A stretch of 64,000 nt of DNA. Origin: Bacillus sp. Bos-x628 (lineage in GTDB: Bacteria > Bacillota > Bacilli > Bacillales > Bacillaceae). Under the pieces are notes generated by a model. The model was not told the origin of the DNA. It made no database searches and was given only the letters and a program-made list of their open reading frames with translations. The position numbers and the translations under genes were made by a program. Location: the NCBI RefSeq assembly GCF_040500475.1, contig NZ_CP159358.1, positions 3,161,052 through 3,225,051 of the forward strand, read 5' to 3'. This document shows positions 56,192 through 63,547 of this stretch, one piece after another (within the stretch, counting starts at the first letter, position 1; every line of letters starts with the position of its first letter).

Positions 56192-56266
56192 TTATAAAAA
56201 TATTTTATTGAATATTTTAAAAAATCAATATTTTCATTATAAAAAAAGCTATTATATCCTTGAAAT

Positions 56267-56280
56267 AGTAAGCGCTAACA
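56267..56280 (+). promoter_or_regulatory. cre site (CcpA) upstream of the CitMHS transporter
   Basis: AGTAAGCGCTAACA matches 13 of 14 positions of TGWAANCGNTNWCA, 60 bases before the transporter start. Carbon-catabolite repression of a citrate-type transporter would parallel citM of B. subtilis. Confidence 0.7.
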
Positions 56281-56340
56281 TTTTGATCAAAAGTGCGAAG
56301 GGTCGCTGATGATCGTGCAAAGAAGATGGAGGGATATAAA

Positions 56341-57657
56341 GTGCTAGCTATTTTAGGGATCTTGATGGTCTTGACATTTACATTTCTCATTATGACAAAA
56401 CGAATGCATCCGGTGGTGGCTTTAACCGTTGTACCTATCATATTTGCATTGATCGGTGGATTTAACAGCGGATTAGGGGACATGATGCTTGATGGACTCA
56501 AAACGGTTGCACCATCTGCTGTTTTATTGTTATTTGCCATTTTGTTCTTCGGTGTCATGCTGGATGCGGGATTATTTGATCCTCTGATTAAACTCATTCT
56601 ACGTATTGTGAAAGGTGATCCTGTCAAAATTGCGTTTGGGGTAGCGGTTTTGTCTATGCTTGTTGCATTAGATGGTGATGGGACCACAACGTACATGATT
56701 ACAGTATCAGCTATGTTGCCGCTTTTCTTAAGAATTGGGATGAACCCGCTGATTTTAGGAACTATTTCATTATTATCATTAGGGGTGATGAGCGGCATGA
56801 CGCCTTGGGGCGGTCCAGCTACTCGTGCAATCGCTGCGCTTAGATTAGATGCCGCTGAATTTTTCATTCCATTACTCCCTACGATGTTAGGGGGCGCTCT
56901 TTTTATACTTTTTACTGCTTATGTACTTGGGAAAAAAGAACGGAAGCAAATTGGTATTGCTGAGATTCAGCAAAAAGAAGAGTTATCCATCTCACCTGAA
57001 TTAGCTGCGTCGATTGAGGATGGTGTAGAGGATATGAAAAGACCAAATCTGATTTGGATCAACTTCTTCCTGACCGTTGCTGTCATGACCACGCTTGTCT
57101 TAGACATCGTACCGATTCCTGTTCTCTTTTTAATTGGATTCGTCATCGCTCTAATGATCAATTATCCAAAGATTGAGGATCAACGTGAGCGTATTTTATC
57201 GCATGCAGGAAATGCATTAACAGTTATCACACTGGTGTTTTCAGCAGGTATTTTCACAGGGATCTTTTCAGGAACAAAAATGGTTGAGTCGATTGCACAT
57301 TTGGTGATTTACTTCATCCCGGATTCTTACAGCTCGTTTTTTCCGCTGATTGTCGCTTTGACGAGCATGCCATTTACATTTGTTCTTTCGAATGATGCTT
57401 ATTATTTCGGGGTTTTGCCTATTTTGGCCGAAGCCGGTTCAGCTAATGGCATTGATCCTGTAGAAATTGCGCGCGCCTCTATTATAGGGCAGCCTGTTCA
57501 TTTACTTAGTCCTCTTGTGGCTTCAACATTACTTCTTATCGGTATGCTGAACAAAGATATTGGTGATTTGCAAAAGTATGCGCTATTATGGACTGTTTTA
57601 ACAGCCCTTTTTACAACGCTCATCGCTCTTCTAACAGGAGCTATTTCCATATGTTAA
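56341..57657 (+). CDS. CitMHS-family tricarboxylate/metal:H+ symporter
   Basis: 438-residue integral membrane protein with about 11-12 hydrophobic segments, of the CitMHS family (Mg/Ca-citrate symporters such as B. subtilis CitM/CitH). Motifs include D-G-D-G-T-T-T-Y-M-I-T, G-G-P-A-T-R-A and S-N-D-A-Y-Y-F-G-V-L-P. GTG 56341 has GATGGAGGG at eight bases; the upstream in-frame start at 56293 lacks one. Substrate could be citrate, aconitate or tricarballylate; the prpF-like neighbour favours the latter two. A terminator follows at ~57664-57706. Confidence 0.88.
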   Translation: MLAILGILMVLTFTFLIMTKRMHPVVALTVVPIIFALIGGFNSGLGDMMLDGLKTVAPSAVLLLFAILFFGVMLDAGLFDPLIKLILRIVKGDPVKIAFGVAVLSMLVALDGDGTTTYMITVSAMLPLFLRIGMNPLILGTISLLSLGVMSGMTPWGGPATRAIAALRLDAAEFFIPLLPTMLGGALFILFTAYVLGKKERKQIGIAEIQQKEELSISPELAASIEDGVEDMKRPNLIWINFFLTVAVMTTLVLDIVPIPVLFLIGFVIALMINYPKIEDQRERILSHAGNALTVITLVFSAGIFTGIFSGTKMVESIAHLVIYFIPDSYSSFFPLIVALTSMPFTFVLSNDAYYFGVLPILAEAGSANGIDPVEIARASIIGQPVHLLSPLVASTLLLIGMLNKDIGDLQKYALLWTVLTALFTTLIALLTGAISIC

Positions 57658-57663
57658 ATGCCC

Positions 57664-57708
57664 TTTTGAAAAGGACGGTGTTTCTACATGAGACTCGTCC
57701 TTTTTTCA
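57664..57708 (+). terminator. Terminator after the CitMHS gene
   Basis: GAAAAGGACG...CGTCCTTTTTTC stem with a long loop and T run. Confidence 0.8.
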
Positions 57709-57765
57709 GTTGTTCAAAGCATAAGAAATTGGACGCTGATATGCGGAATTTCTCGATTTTAACGT

Positions 57766-57794
57766 CACCGTCCTCATGCACACGGCATATGATA
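57766..57794 (+). promoter_or_regulatory. Sigma-K promoter of gerE
   Basis: CACC (57766-57769), 16-base spacer, CATATGATA (57786-57794) fit the sigma-K consensus mACm-N16-CATANNNTA, about 70 bases before the gerE start. GerE is a known sigma-K gene in the mother cell. In this window it drives the gerE-racE fusion. Confidence 0.75.
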
Positions 57795-57862
57795 TCTTGA
57801 CTATACAGAATCCCATTCTATAGAGACTAGAGCTCTCACCTTAGCAAGGAGGGTTACAATAC

Positions 57863-58843
57863 TTGAAAGAGAAAGAGTTTCAATCCAAGCCGCTATTAAC
57901 CAAAAGAGAAAGAGAAGTATTTGAATTGCTCGTCCAAGATAAAACAACAAAAGAAATTGCAAGCGAGCTTTTTATTAGTGAAAAGACTGTTCGAAATCAT
58001 ATTTCGAATGCTTTGGATCAACCAATCGGTGTCATTGATTCCGGCGTTGGCGGGTTAACCGTTGCGAAGGAAATCATGAGACAACTGCCAAAAGAAAAAA
58101 TCATTTATGTGGGCGATACAAAAAGATGCCCGTATGGTCCTCGTAAAGAAGAAGAAGTCCGTCAATACACATGGGAAATGGCTCATTACTTATTGAGGCA
58201 TCATCATATTAAAATGCTCGTCATTGCTTGCAACACAGCAACGGCCATTGCTCTTGATGAAATCAAAGCGACGCTAGATATCCCAGTCATTGGCGTCATC
58301 CAGCCCGGAGCCCGTACAGCGATTAAGGTGACAAACAATCAGCACATTGGTGTGATTGGTACAGTCAATACGATTAAAAGCGAGGCTTACAAAGAAGCAC
58401 TGCTTTCCCTTAAAGCAGATCTGACGGTGCAAAGTTTAGCGTGCCCGATGCTTGTTCCATTCGTCGAAAGCGGTACGTTTTTAGACCATACAGCAGATGA
58501 AGTGGTGAAAGCATCTCTTGGACCTATAAAAGAAACGGAGATTGATACACTGATTCTCGGCTGTACGCACTACCCGATTTTAAAGGATGCGATTCAGCGT
58601 TTTATGGGCAGTGGTGTGAACATTATTTCATCAGGGGATGAAACAGCGAGAGAGGCGAGTACAATTCTTTCATATAAAGGGTTGTTAAACGCTACTCAAG
58701 AAGCACCCCTTCATACATTTTACACAACAGGCGATCAGCACAACTTTCAGAACATCGCTCGTGATTGGTTTGGCTATTTACCAGGAAAAGTCGAAACTGT
58801 TTCACTTGAGCAAAGTGTATCAACCATAACCCGCTTCTATTGA
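57863..58843 (+). CDS. racE: GerE(1-50)-glutamate racemase in-frame fusion
   Basis: One 326-codon frame from TTG 57863 (AAGGAGGG site). Residues 1-50 match GerE, the 74-residue LuxR-type sporulation regulator, from M-K-E-K-E-F up to R-N-H-I-S-N-A, which is inside the recognition helix. From residue 51 ([14 protein letters not shown]) the frame is full-length RacE, glutamate racemase, with both catalytic Cys in A-C-N-T-A-T and G-C-T-H-Y-P. The last 24 GerE residues, all of ysmB (between them in B. subtilis) and the racE ribosome site are missing. GerE activity is probably lost; racemase activity may survive. Either a real deletion or an assembly error. Confidence 0.9.
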   Translation: MKEKEFQSKPLLTKREREVFELLVQDKTTKEIASELFISEKTVRNHISNALDQPIGVIDSGVGGLTVAKEIMRQLPKEKIIYVGDTKRCPYGPRKEEEVRQYTWEMAHYLLRHHHIKMLVIACNTATAIALDEIKATLDIPVIGVIQPGARTAIKVTNNQHIGVIGTVNTIKSEAYKEALLSLKADLTVQSLACPMLVPFVESGTFLDHTADEVVKASLGPIKETEIDTLILGCTHYPILKDAIQRFMGSGVNIISSGDETAREASTILSYKGLLNATQEAPLHTFYTTGDQHNFQNIARDWFGYLPGKVETVSLEQSVSTITRFY

Positions 58844-58860
58844 AGTGGGTTATTTTTTTA
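58826..58860 (+). terminator. Terminator after racE
   Basis: ATAACCCGCTTC-TATT-GAAGTGGGTTAT stem with one G-U, followed by seven T residues; it overlaps the last racE codons. Confidence 0.92.
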
Positions 58861-58929
58861 TGAAAAGGGTCTAATCCTCTTTGGGAACTCGTATACATAG
58901 TAGTACAAACTACCAGAGGAGGGTGAAGT

Positions 58930-59991
58930 ATGCTGAAAAAGGGATCTATAGTAACTGTCACGTGTATCGTGTCAGCCATGCTTTTATCAGGATGCGGGTT
59001 ATTTCAAACCGATCAAGCAAAGACGGAAATCGATCCACCGCAAAACGTGACATATGTGAAAGAGAATAAAAAAGACAAACAAACAGTTAAAGAAGGAAAA
59101 GAAGAGAAGAAAGCGGATACCGTCATGAGAGAATTATATTTAATTGATAAAGACGGTTATGTCGTTTCTCAATCTATCCCGCTCCCAAAGAACAAAGGAA
59201 GTGCGAAGCAAACGCTTGAATATCTTGTAGAAGGTGGTCCAATTTCGAATCTGTTGCCAAACGGATTTAGAGCGGTTCTACCTGCTGATACAAGTGTCTC
59301 AGTCGACATTAAAGATGGCACAGCGATCGTTGATTTTTCAAATGAATTCAAGAATTATAAAAAAGAGGATGAACAGCGCATTCTGCAATCCGTTACATGG
59401 ACATTAACCCAGTTTGATTCAATTGCAAAAGTGAAATTAAAGATGAATGGGCATGAGTTGAAAGAAATGCCTGTGAACGGAACACCGATCTCAGAAGATT
59501 TAAGCAGAGAGGACGGCATTAATATCCAGCATGAAGCCGTTGCAGATATGACAGCAACAAAGCCTGTCACAGTCTACTATTTATCTGAATCAGATGATCA
59601 GACATACTATGTGCCAGTAACCACAAGATCACCAAAAAAGGATGAAGATCCAATCACTGCTGCCATTGATGAACTCGTCTCTGGGCCAAGTAAAACAAGC
59701 AATCTTCTCACTGACTTTAATCAAGATGTCAAGCTTGTTACCCCACCAAAAGTAAAAGACGGCCATGTCACGCTTGATTTCAATGAGTCTATTTTTGGCA
59801 GTGCAGATGAAAAGAAAAAGGTCATTTCACAAAAAGTTCTCAACAGCATTGTGCTCACATTAACAGAGATGCCTGATGTCAAAAGCGTATCTGTGAAAGT
59901 AAATGGAAAGGCAGAGCTTGTCAACGAAAAGGGAGCAGAGCTTACAAAGCCGGTTACAAGACCAGAACAAGTGAATACAGGTAGTTTTTAA
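58930..59991 (+). CDS. gerM: Spore germination lipoprotein GerM
   Basis: 353-residue lipoprotein. A lipobox L-L-S-G-C at ~18-22 (M-L-L-S-G-C-G) ends the signal peptide; a charged linker (Lys/Glu-rich, ~35-65) leads to two GerMN (sporulation/germination) domains at ~70-190 and ~205-335. GerM acts with SpoIIQ-SpoIIIAH complexes in engulfed forespores. AGAGGAGGGTG precedes the ATG. It follows racE and precedes rph, as in B. subtilis. Confidence 0.95.
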   Translation: MLKKGSIVTVTCIVSAMLLSGCGLFQTDQAKTEIDPPQNVTYVKENKKDKQTVKEGKEEKKADTVMRELYLIDKDGYVVSQSIPLPKNKGSAKQTLEYLVEGGPISNLLPNGFRAVLPADTSVSVDIKDGTAIVDFSNEFKNYKKEDEQRILQSVTWTLTQFDSIAKVKLKMNGHELKEMPVNGTPISEDLSREDGINIQHEAVADMTATKPVTVYYLSESDDQTYYVPVTTRSPKKDEDPITAAIDELVSGPSKTSNLLTDFNQDVKLVTPPKVKDGHVTLDFNESIFGSADEKKKVISQKVLNSIVLTLTEMPDVKSVSVKVNGKAELVNEKGAELTKPVTRPEQVNTGSF

Positions 59992-60011
59992 TCTCACACA
60001 TTGATATAATG

Positions 60012-60048
60012 AAGAAAAAGAGGCATGCACTTACGCTGCCTCTTTTTT
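60012..60048 (+). terminator. Terminator after gerM
   Basis: AAAAAGAGGCA...TGCCTCTTTTTT stem-loop with T run. Confidence 0.85.
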
Positions 60049-60142
60049 ATTCTGGGCGGTTAGAACCGAATTAGGTTGTCAAAGTTAGTAGAAGAACACT
60101 ACTGACATCGCCAAGGAATGTATAACGTAACGGAGGTAAAAC

Positions 60143-60883
60143 ATGAGATTGGATGAAAGACAATATGACGAATTAAGAAAAGTTGAAATAGAGGCAGGCT
60201 ACATTACGCACCCAGAAGGCTCTGTCTTAATCTCTGCGGGAAATACAAAGGTCATCTGCAACGCATCTATCGAAGACCGCGTACCTCCTTTTTTAAGAGG
60301 GGAAGGAAAAGGCTGGATCACTGCGGAATATAGCATGCTTCCAAGAGCAACAACTCAAAGAACAATAAGAGAATCCTCAAAAGGAAAAGTAACAGGACGT
60401 ACAATGGAAATCCAGCGCTTGATTGGACGAGCACTCCGCGCAGTCGTTGATTTAGAAAAGCTCGGCGAACGGACCATTTGGATTGATTGTGATGTCATCC
60501 AAGCTGACGGCGGAACACGTACTGCCTCAATTACAGGTGCTTTTGTCGCCATGACACTTGCGATTCAAAAACTTCGCATGGAAGGCACAATCAAAGAAAA
60601 TCCCATCACAGATTATTTAGCTGCGATATCTGTCGGAATTGATTCTGAGCACGGACTTCTGTTAGATTTAAATTATGAGGAAGATTCTTCGGCGGAAGTG
60701 GATATGAATGTCATCATGACAGGCGCTGGACGCTTTGTTGAACTTCAAGGTACAGGCGAAGAAGCCACTTTTTCAAGAGAGCAACTGAACGGTTTGCTTG
60801 ATTTAGCCGAAAAAGGCATCAAAGAATTAATTGAAAAGCAAAAGGCAGTCACAGGAGATGTCATCGAAAGCAGAGGGGGTTGA
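60143..60883 (+). CDS. rph: Ribonuclease PH
   Basis: 246-residue phosphorolytic 3'-5' exoribonuclease trimming tRNA 3' ends. [16 protein letters not shown] and Q-R-L-I-G-R-A-L-R and [12 protein letters not shown] are the phosphate- and RNA-binding motifs. The length is normal. GGAGGTAAAAC precedes the ATG. ysnA begins six bases after its stop, so rph-ysnA-ysnB is one operon. Confidence 0.97.
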   Translation: MRLDERQYDELRKVEIEAGYITHPEGSVLISAGNTKVICNASIEDRVPPFLRGEGKGWITAEYSMLPRATTQRTIRESSKGKVTGRTMEIQRLIGRALRAVVDLEKLGERTIWIDCDVIQADGGTRTASITGAFVAMTLAIQKLRMEGTIKENPITDYLAAISVGIDSEHGLLLDLNYEEDSSAEVDMNVIMTGAGRFVELQGTGEEATFSREQLNGLLDLAEKGIKELIEKQKAVTGDVIESRGG

Positions 60884-60888
60884 TTAGC

Positions 60889-61482
60889 ATGAAAACAGCC
60901 ATCATCGCAACACATAATCCGGGAAAAGCAAAAGAATTCAAAGCCATTCTTGAGCCAAAGGGATTTACGGTCAAAACACTAGCAGACATTGGATTCACCG
61001 AAGACATAGAAGAAACAGGACAAACCTTTGAAGAGAATGCGATCATTAAAGCAGAGGCGATACAGGCTAAAGCCGGTGAGATGGTCATAGCAGATGATTC
61101 TGGCCTATCCATTGATTACCTTGGCGGAAAACCCGGCGTCTATTCAGCTAGGTACGCCGGTGAGCATAAAGACGACGCTGAGAATATAAACAAAGTGCTT
61201 AGCGAGCTAAAAGGAATTGAGAAAGAAGACCGTACAGCCAGATTCAGATGTGCGCTGGCTGTCAGCATACCGGGAAAAGAAACTCAAACCGTAGAAGGAT
61301 CAGTTGAAGGCTTCATCGCAGAAGAACCGGTTGGAGATAACGGCTTCGGATACGACCCGATTTTCATCGTCAAAGATAAAGGCAAGACGATGGCAGAATT
61401 ATCACCAGAAGAGAAAAACAAAATCAGCCATCGAGCGGTTGCGCTTCAAAAGCTTTCATCACTACTAGACGCAAATGAATAG
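60889..61482 (+). CDS. ysnA: dITP/XTP pyrophosphatase (RdgB/HAM1-like)
   Basis: 197-residue nucleotide pool-cleaning hydrolase. The N-terminal A-T-H-N-P-G-K-A-K-E-F, catalytic A-D-D-S-G-L-S-I-D and F-G-Y-D-P-I-F and S-H-R-A are HAM1 signatures. A TTG at 60880 overlaps the rph stop; ATG 60889 has AGAGGGGGTT upstream and gives the B. subtilis length. It removes ITP/XTP-type nucleotides. Confidence 0.95.
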   Translation: MKTAIIATHNPGKAKEFKAILEPKGFTVKTLADIGFTEDIEETGQTFEENAIIKAEAIQAKAGEMVIADDSGLSIDYLGGKPGVYSARYAGEHKDDAENINKVLSELKGIEKEDRTARFRCALAVSIPGKETQTVEGSVEGFIAEEPVGDNGFGYDPIFIVKDKGKTMAELSPEEKNKISHRAVALQKLSSLLDANE

Positions 61483-61496
61483 GGGGAAATGAACCC

Positions 61497-62021
61497 ATGA
61501 AGATACTCATGATTAGTGACAGTCATGGACTAACAGATGAACTTCAAACCGTTGCCAAACGGCATGCTGATGAGGTCGACATGATGATTCACTGCGGAGA
61601 TTCTGAACTAGAAACGAATCATCCAGCACTCGAAGGCTACAAAGTGGTCAAAGGAAACTGTGACTTTTTAGGCGATTTTGAAGAAGAACTCCTTCTTCCA
61701 TTAGATGGGGGAAGGAAACTATTTCTCACTCATGGACATCTGCATGGCATCAAACAATCCTTGCTTCAAGTCTATTACCGTGCAGAAGAGCTAGGCGCAA
61801 ATATCATATGCTTCGGCCACTCTCACATTCCAGGCAGCGAGCTTTTGAGGGGAAAATTGTTCATCAACCCAGGCAGCATCCACTTGCCAAGAGTGCGAAA
61901 AGAGCGCAGCTATGCTATACTGACACTAGATGAAAAAACAGCGCACGTACAATTTTACACAGACGAAGGTCATCTCTTGCCAGACCTCGAAAACACCGTC
62001 ACATTGGAAGGCATTTCATAA
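61497..62021 (+). CDS. ysnB: YfcE/MJ0936-family metallophosphoesterase
   Basis: 174-residue calcineurin-like phosphoesterase. Metal ligands are visible in M-I-S-D-S-H-G, H-C-G-D-S-E, G-N-C-D, and T-H-G-H-L-H-G and F-G-H-S-H-I-P. The biological substrate is unknown; relatives hydrolyse simple phosphodiesters. AGGGGGAAATG precedes the ATG. Last gene of rph-ysnA-ysnB; a hairpin CATAAGGG...CCCCTTATG at its 3' end acts as terminator. Confidence 0.93.
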   Translation: MKILMISDSHGLTDELQTVAKRHADEVDMMIHCGDSELETNHPALEGYKVVKGNCDFLGDFEEELLLPLDGGRKLFLTHGHLHGIKQSLLQVYYRAEELGANIICFGHSHIPGSELLRGKLFINPGSIHLPRVRKERSYAILTLDEKTAHVQFYTDEGHLLPDLENTVTLEGIS

Positions 62022-62052
62022 GGGTGCATATTCTGCCCCTTATGAAAAAACT
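62017..62052 (+). terminator. Terminator after ysnB
   Basis: CATAAGGG...CCCCTTATG hairpin followed by an A-rich rather than T-rich tail; a weak but symmetrical terminator. Confidence 0.5.
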
Positions 62053-62064
62053 TTCGAAAAACCG

Positions 62065-62093
62065 TTGACTTCTAAGAACAATAGTAATATAAT
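62065..62093 (+). promoter_or_regulatory. Sigma-A promoter of tRNA-Arg
   Basis: TTGACT (62065-62070), 17-base spacer, TATAAT (62088-62093), 51 bases before the tRNA: a nearly consensus promoter. Confidence 0.85.
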
Positions 62094-62144
62094 AAATCTT
62101 GTCGCTGAGGTAATAAAGAACAGCCACTACATACATCACACCAT

Positions 62145-62218
<74 letters not shown>

Positions 62219-62287
62219 TACTAATTAGAAAACCCGTTATTGATACGTATGTCTCCGTTGAATTAAACGATGACTTAGACGTTTTGA

Positions 62288-62302
62288 TGACGGGTTTTTT
62301 CG
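62288..62302 (+). terminator. Possible terminator after tRNA-Arg
   Basis: GACGGGTTTTTTC can pair its ACGGGTTTT with AAAACCCGT at 62229-62237, leaving a ~50-base loop that itself contains small repeats; a T run follows. Confidence 0.45.
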
Positions 62303-62358
62303 TGTACGTAAGACATGCGTTAGGTTGTACGTTGGCCAAAACGGAGGTAATTAACGTT

Positions 62359-62748
62359 ATGGCTCGAAAATTTATAGGCGAGAGGAGTCCGACGGCTAAG
62401 CGATCAGTCTCACGGCTAACCCAAGACCCACGGCCGCCCGAACGCAAATATTCGATTGAAGAAGCGCTGGATATTTTCGTACTTGCAAAAGAAGCGGAAG
62501 GGATGCGTGAAAGAACTATCGCAGACTATCGAAGCCATATTCGGTACTTGTCGGAGTTCTTAGTGGAAAGACACCCGAATATCTTAGGCGATATCGACGG
62601 GTTGACCTCGGAGATTATCCGTGAATATATCAAGTATCTGAAGACGGATAGGGTTCCGTATAAAGAAGATAAACACCGGAAGAAATCCGCAGTTAAGGGG
62701 CTCGCGGTCAGTACGATTAATATGCTAGGCAACTGCCAAGCCTGTTAA
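62359..62748 (+). pseudogene. Tyrosine recombinase (prophage integrase), N-terminal fragment
   Basis: 129 codons from ATG 62359 (ACGGAGGT site). It contains the SAM-like core-binding domain of phage integrases (K-Y-S-I-E-E-A-L-D-I-F ... T-I-A-D-Y-R-S-H-I-R-Y-L ... L-A-V-S-T-I-N-M-L) and then stops abruptly at codon ~122, where about 250 residues with the catalytic R-H-R-Y should follow. After ~62727 the DNA encodes the 3' part of an endolysin in another frame. The fragment cannot be catalytic. Confidence 0.85.
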
Positions 62749-63034
62749 AGCAACACCAGTCAAAAATACGTCTAAAAAGGCGAACAACTTGCCGTCAGGC
62801 ATCTTAAAAGGAACAAAACCTCTTACAAAGGGTGAGAGTGTAAAAGCCTTACAAGAAGCCCTAGCCGATCTTTTTTTCTTCCCTGACAAAGGGGCAAAAA
62901 ATAACGGCATTGATGGCATTGATGGACCAAAAACAGCGAATGCGGTTAAACGATTCCAGCTTATGCATAGTCTTGTGGCTGATGGTATTTATGGACCGAA
63001 AACAAAAGCAGCGTTAGAAAAGCTATTAAAATAA
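62729..63034 (+). pseudogene. Phage endolysin (XlyA-type amidase), C-terminal cell-wall-binding fragment
   Basis: The frame from 62729 reads A-T-A-K-P-V-K linker, then L-P-S-G-I-L-K-G-T-K-P-L-T-K-G and a peptidoglycan-binding domain 1 (G-I-D-G-P-K-T-A-N-A-V-K-R-F-Q and A-D-G-I-Y-G-P-K-T-K-A-A-L), the typical end of PBSX/phi105-type N-acetylmuramoyl-L-alanine amidases. A TAG directly precedes the frame and the catalytic domain is missing. TTG 62789 could in theory start an 81-residue binding domain, but no ribosome site is seen. Confidence 0.85.
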
Positions 63035-63080
63035 AAATCTATAGACTTACATCTATAGAAAATGTAAGTACATGAAACAA

Positions 63081-63108
63081 ACCCCCTGTCCTTAACGGAT
63101 AGGGGATT
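63081..63108. terminator. Hairpin between endolysin remnant and the DUF1433-like gene
   Basis: CCCCCTGTCC-TTAA-GGATAGGGG (with one bulged base) between convergent coding regions, flanked by AT-rich sequence. Confidence 0.65.
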
Positions 63109-63134
63109 GATTTATTTTATGATTTATCCTCTTT

Positions 63135-63497
63135 TTAATAATCGCATACTTTATCTTCGCACTCAGGCTTTTCTTTAGCATCAACAATAAATGAACCTAC
63201 TTCATCATTTGCCTTATCATATATTCCCCAAATTTTTTTGTCCTTGTTTCCATTTAAATAACCATTAATTGAAATGCCCCCCATTGGGTTTACCTCATAA
63301 TCATTAGTATAATCAATTCGTTCGATATCATTATAGTTTGTTTTAATAAAGTCAGTCATTCTTTTTTTAGCCAAGGAATACAATTCTTCTTTTTTAGTTT
63401 CTTGGGCTTCTGTTTTTTTGTCGTGTTGTTCCTTCATAAATATCCCTCCAAGTGTTATAATAACCAGAGTTATAAGGATAATTATGTATTTTTTCAT
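63135..63497 (-). CDS. Small membrane-anchored protein, DUF1433-like
   Basis: 120 residues: an N-terminal hydrophobic segment (~4-21, I-I-I-L-I-T-L-V-I-I-T-L) with M-K-K-Y charge, a Lys/Glu/Gln linker and a folded extracytoplasmic domain with Y-E-V-N-P-M-G-G-I-S-I-N-G-Y-L-N-G-N, which I recall from DUF1433 proteins of Bacillus. AGAAAGGATGG precedes the ATG on the minus strand. It is divergent from a lipase-like gene only 50 bases away. DUF1433 genes are often found beside large secreted or lipase-like proteins; an immunity role is an inference. AT-rich, as expected of prophage cargo. Confidence 0.75.
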   Translation of the reverse strand: MKKYIIILITLVIITLGGIFMKEQHDKKTEAQETKKEELYSLAKKRMTDFIKTNYNDIERIDYTNDYEVNPMGGISINGYLNGNKDKKIWGIYDKANDEVGSFIVDAKEKPECEDKVCDY

Positions 63498-63547
63498 AAA
63501 ACCATCCTTTCTGTCTTACATTTTACATGAGAGAAGGGGCATTGTAC

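Noticed and set aside
57588..57800. 70-codon ORF overlapping the end of the CitMHS gene
   Set aside because: It spans the transporter's terminator and the sigma-K promoter of gerE and has no ribosome site.
62789..63034. Independent 81-residue peptidoglycan-binding protein
   Set aside because: No ribosome site before the TTG; the frame continues upstream as the endolysin linker, so it is the tail of a truncated lysin.
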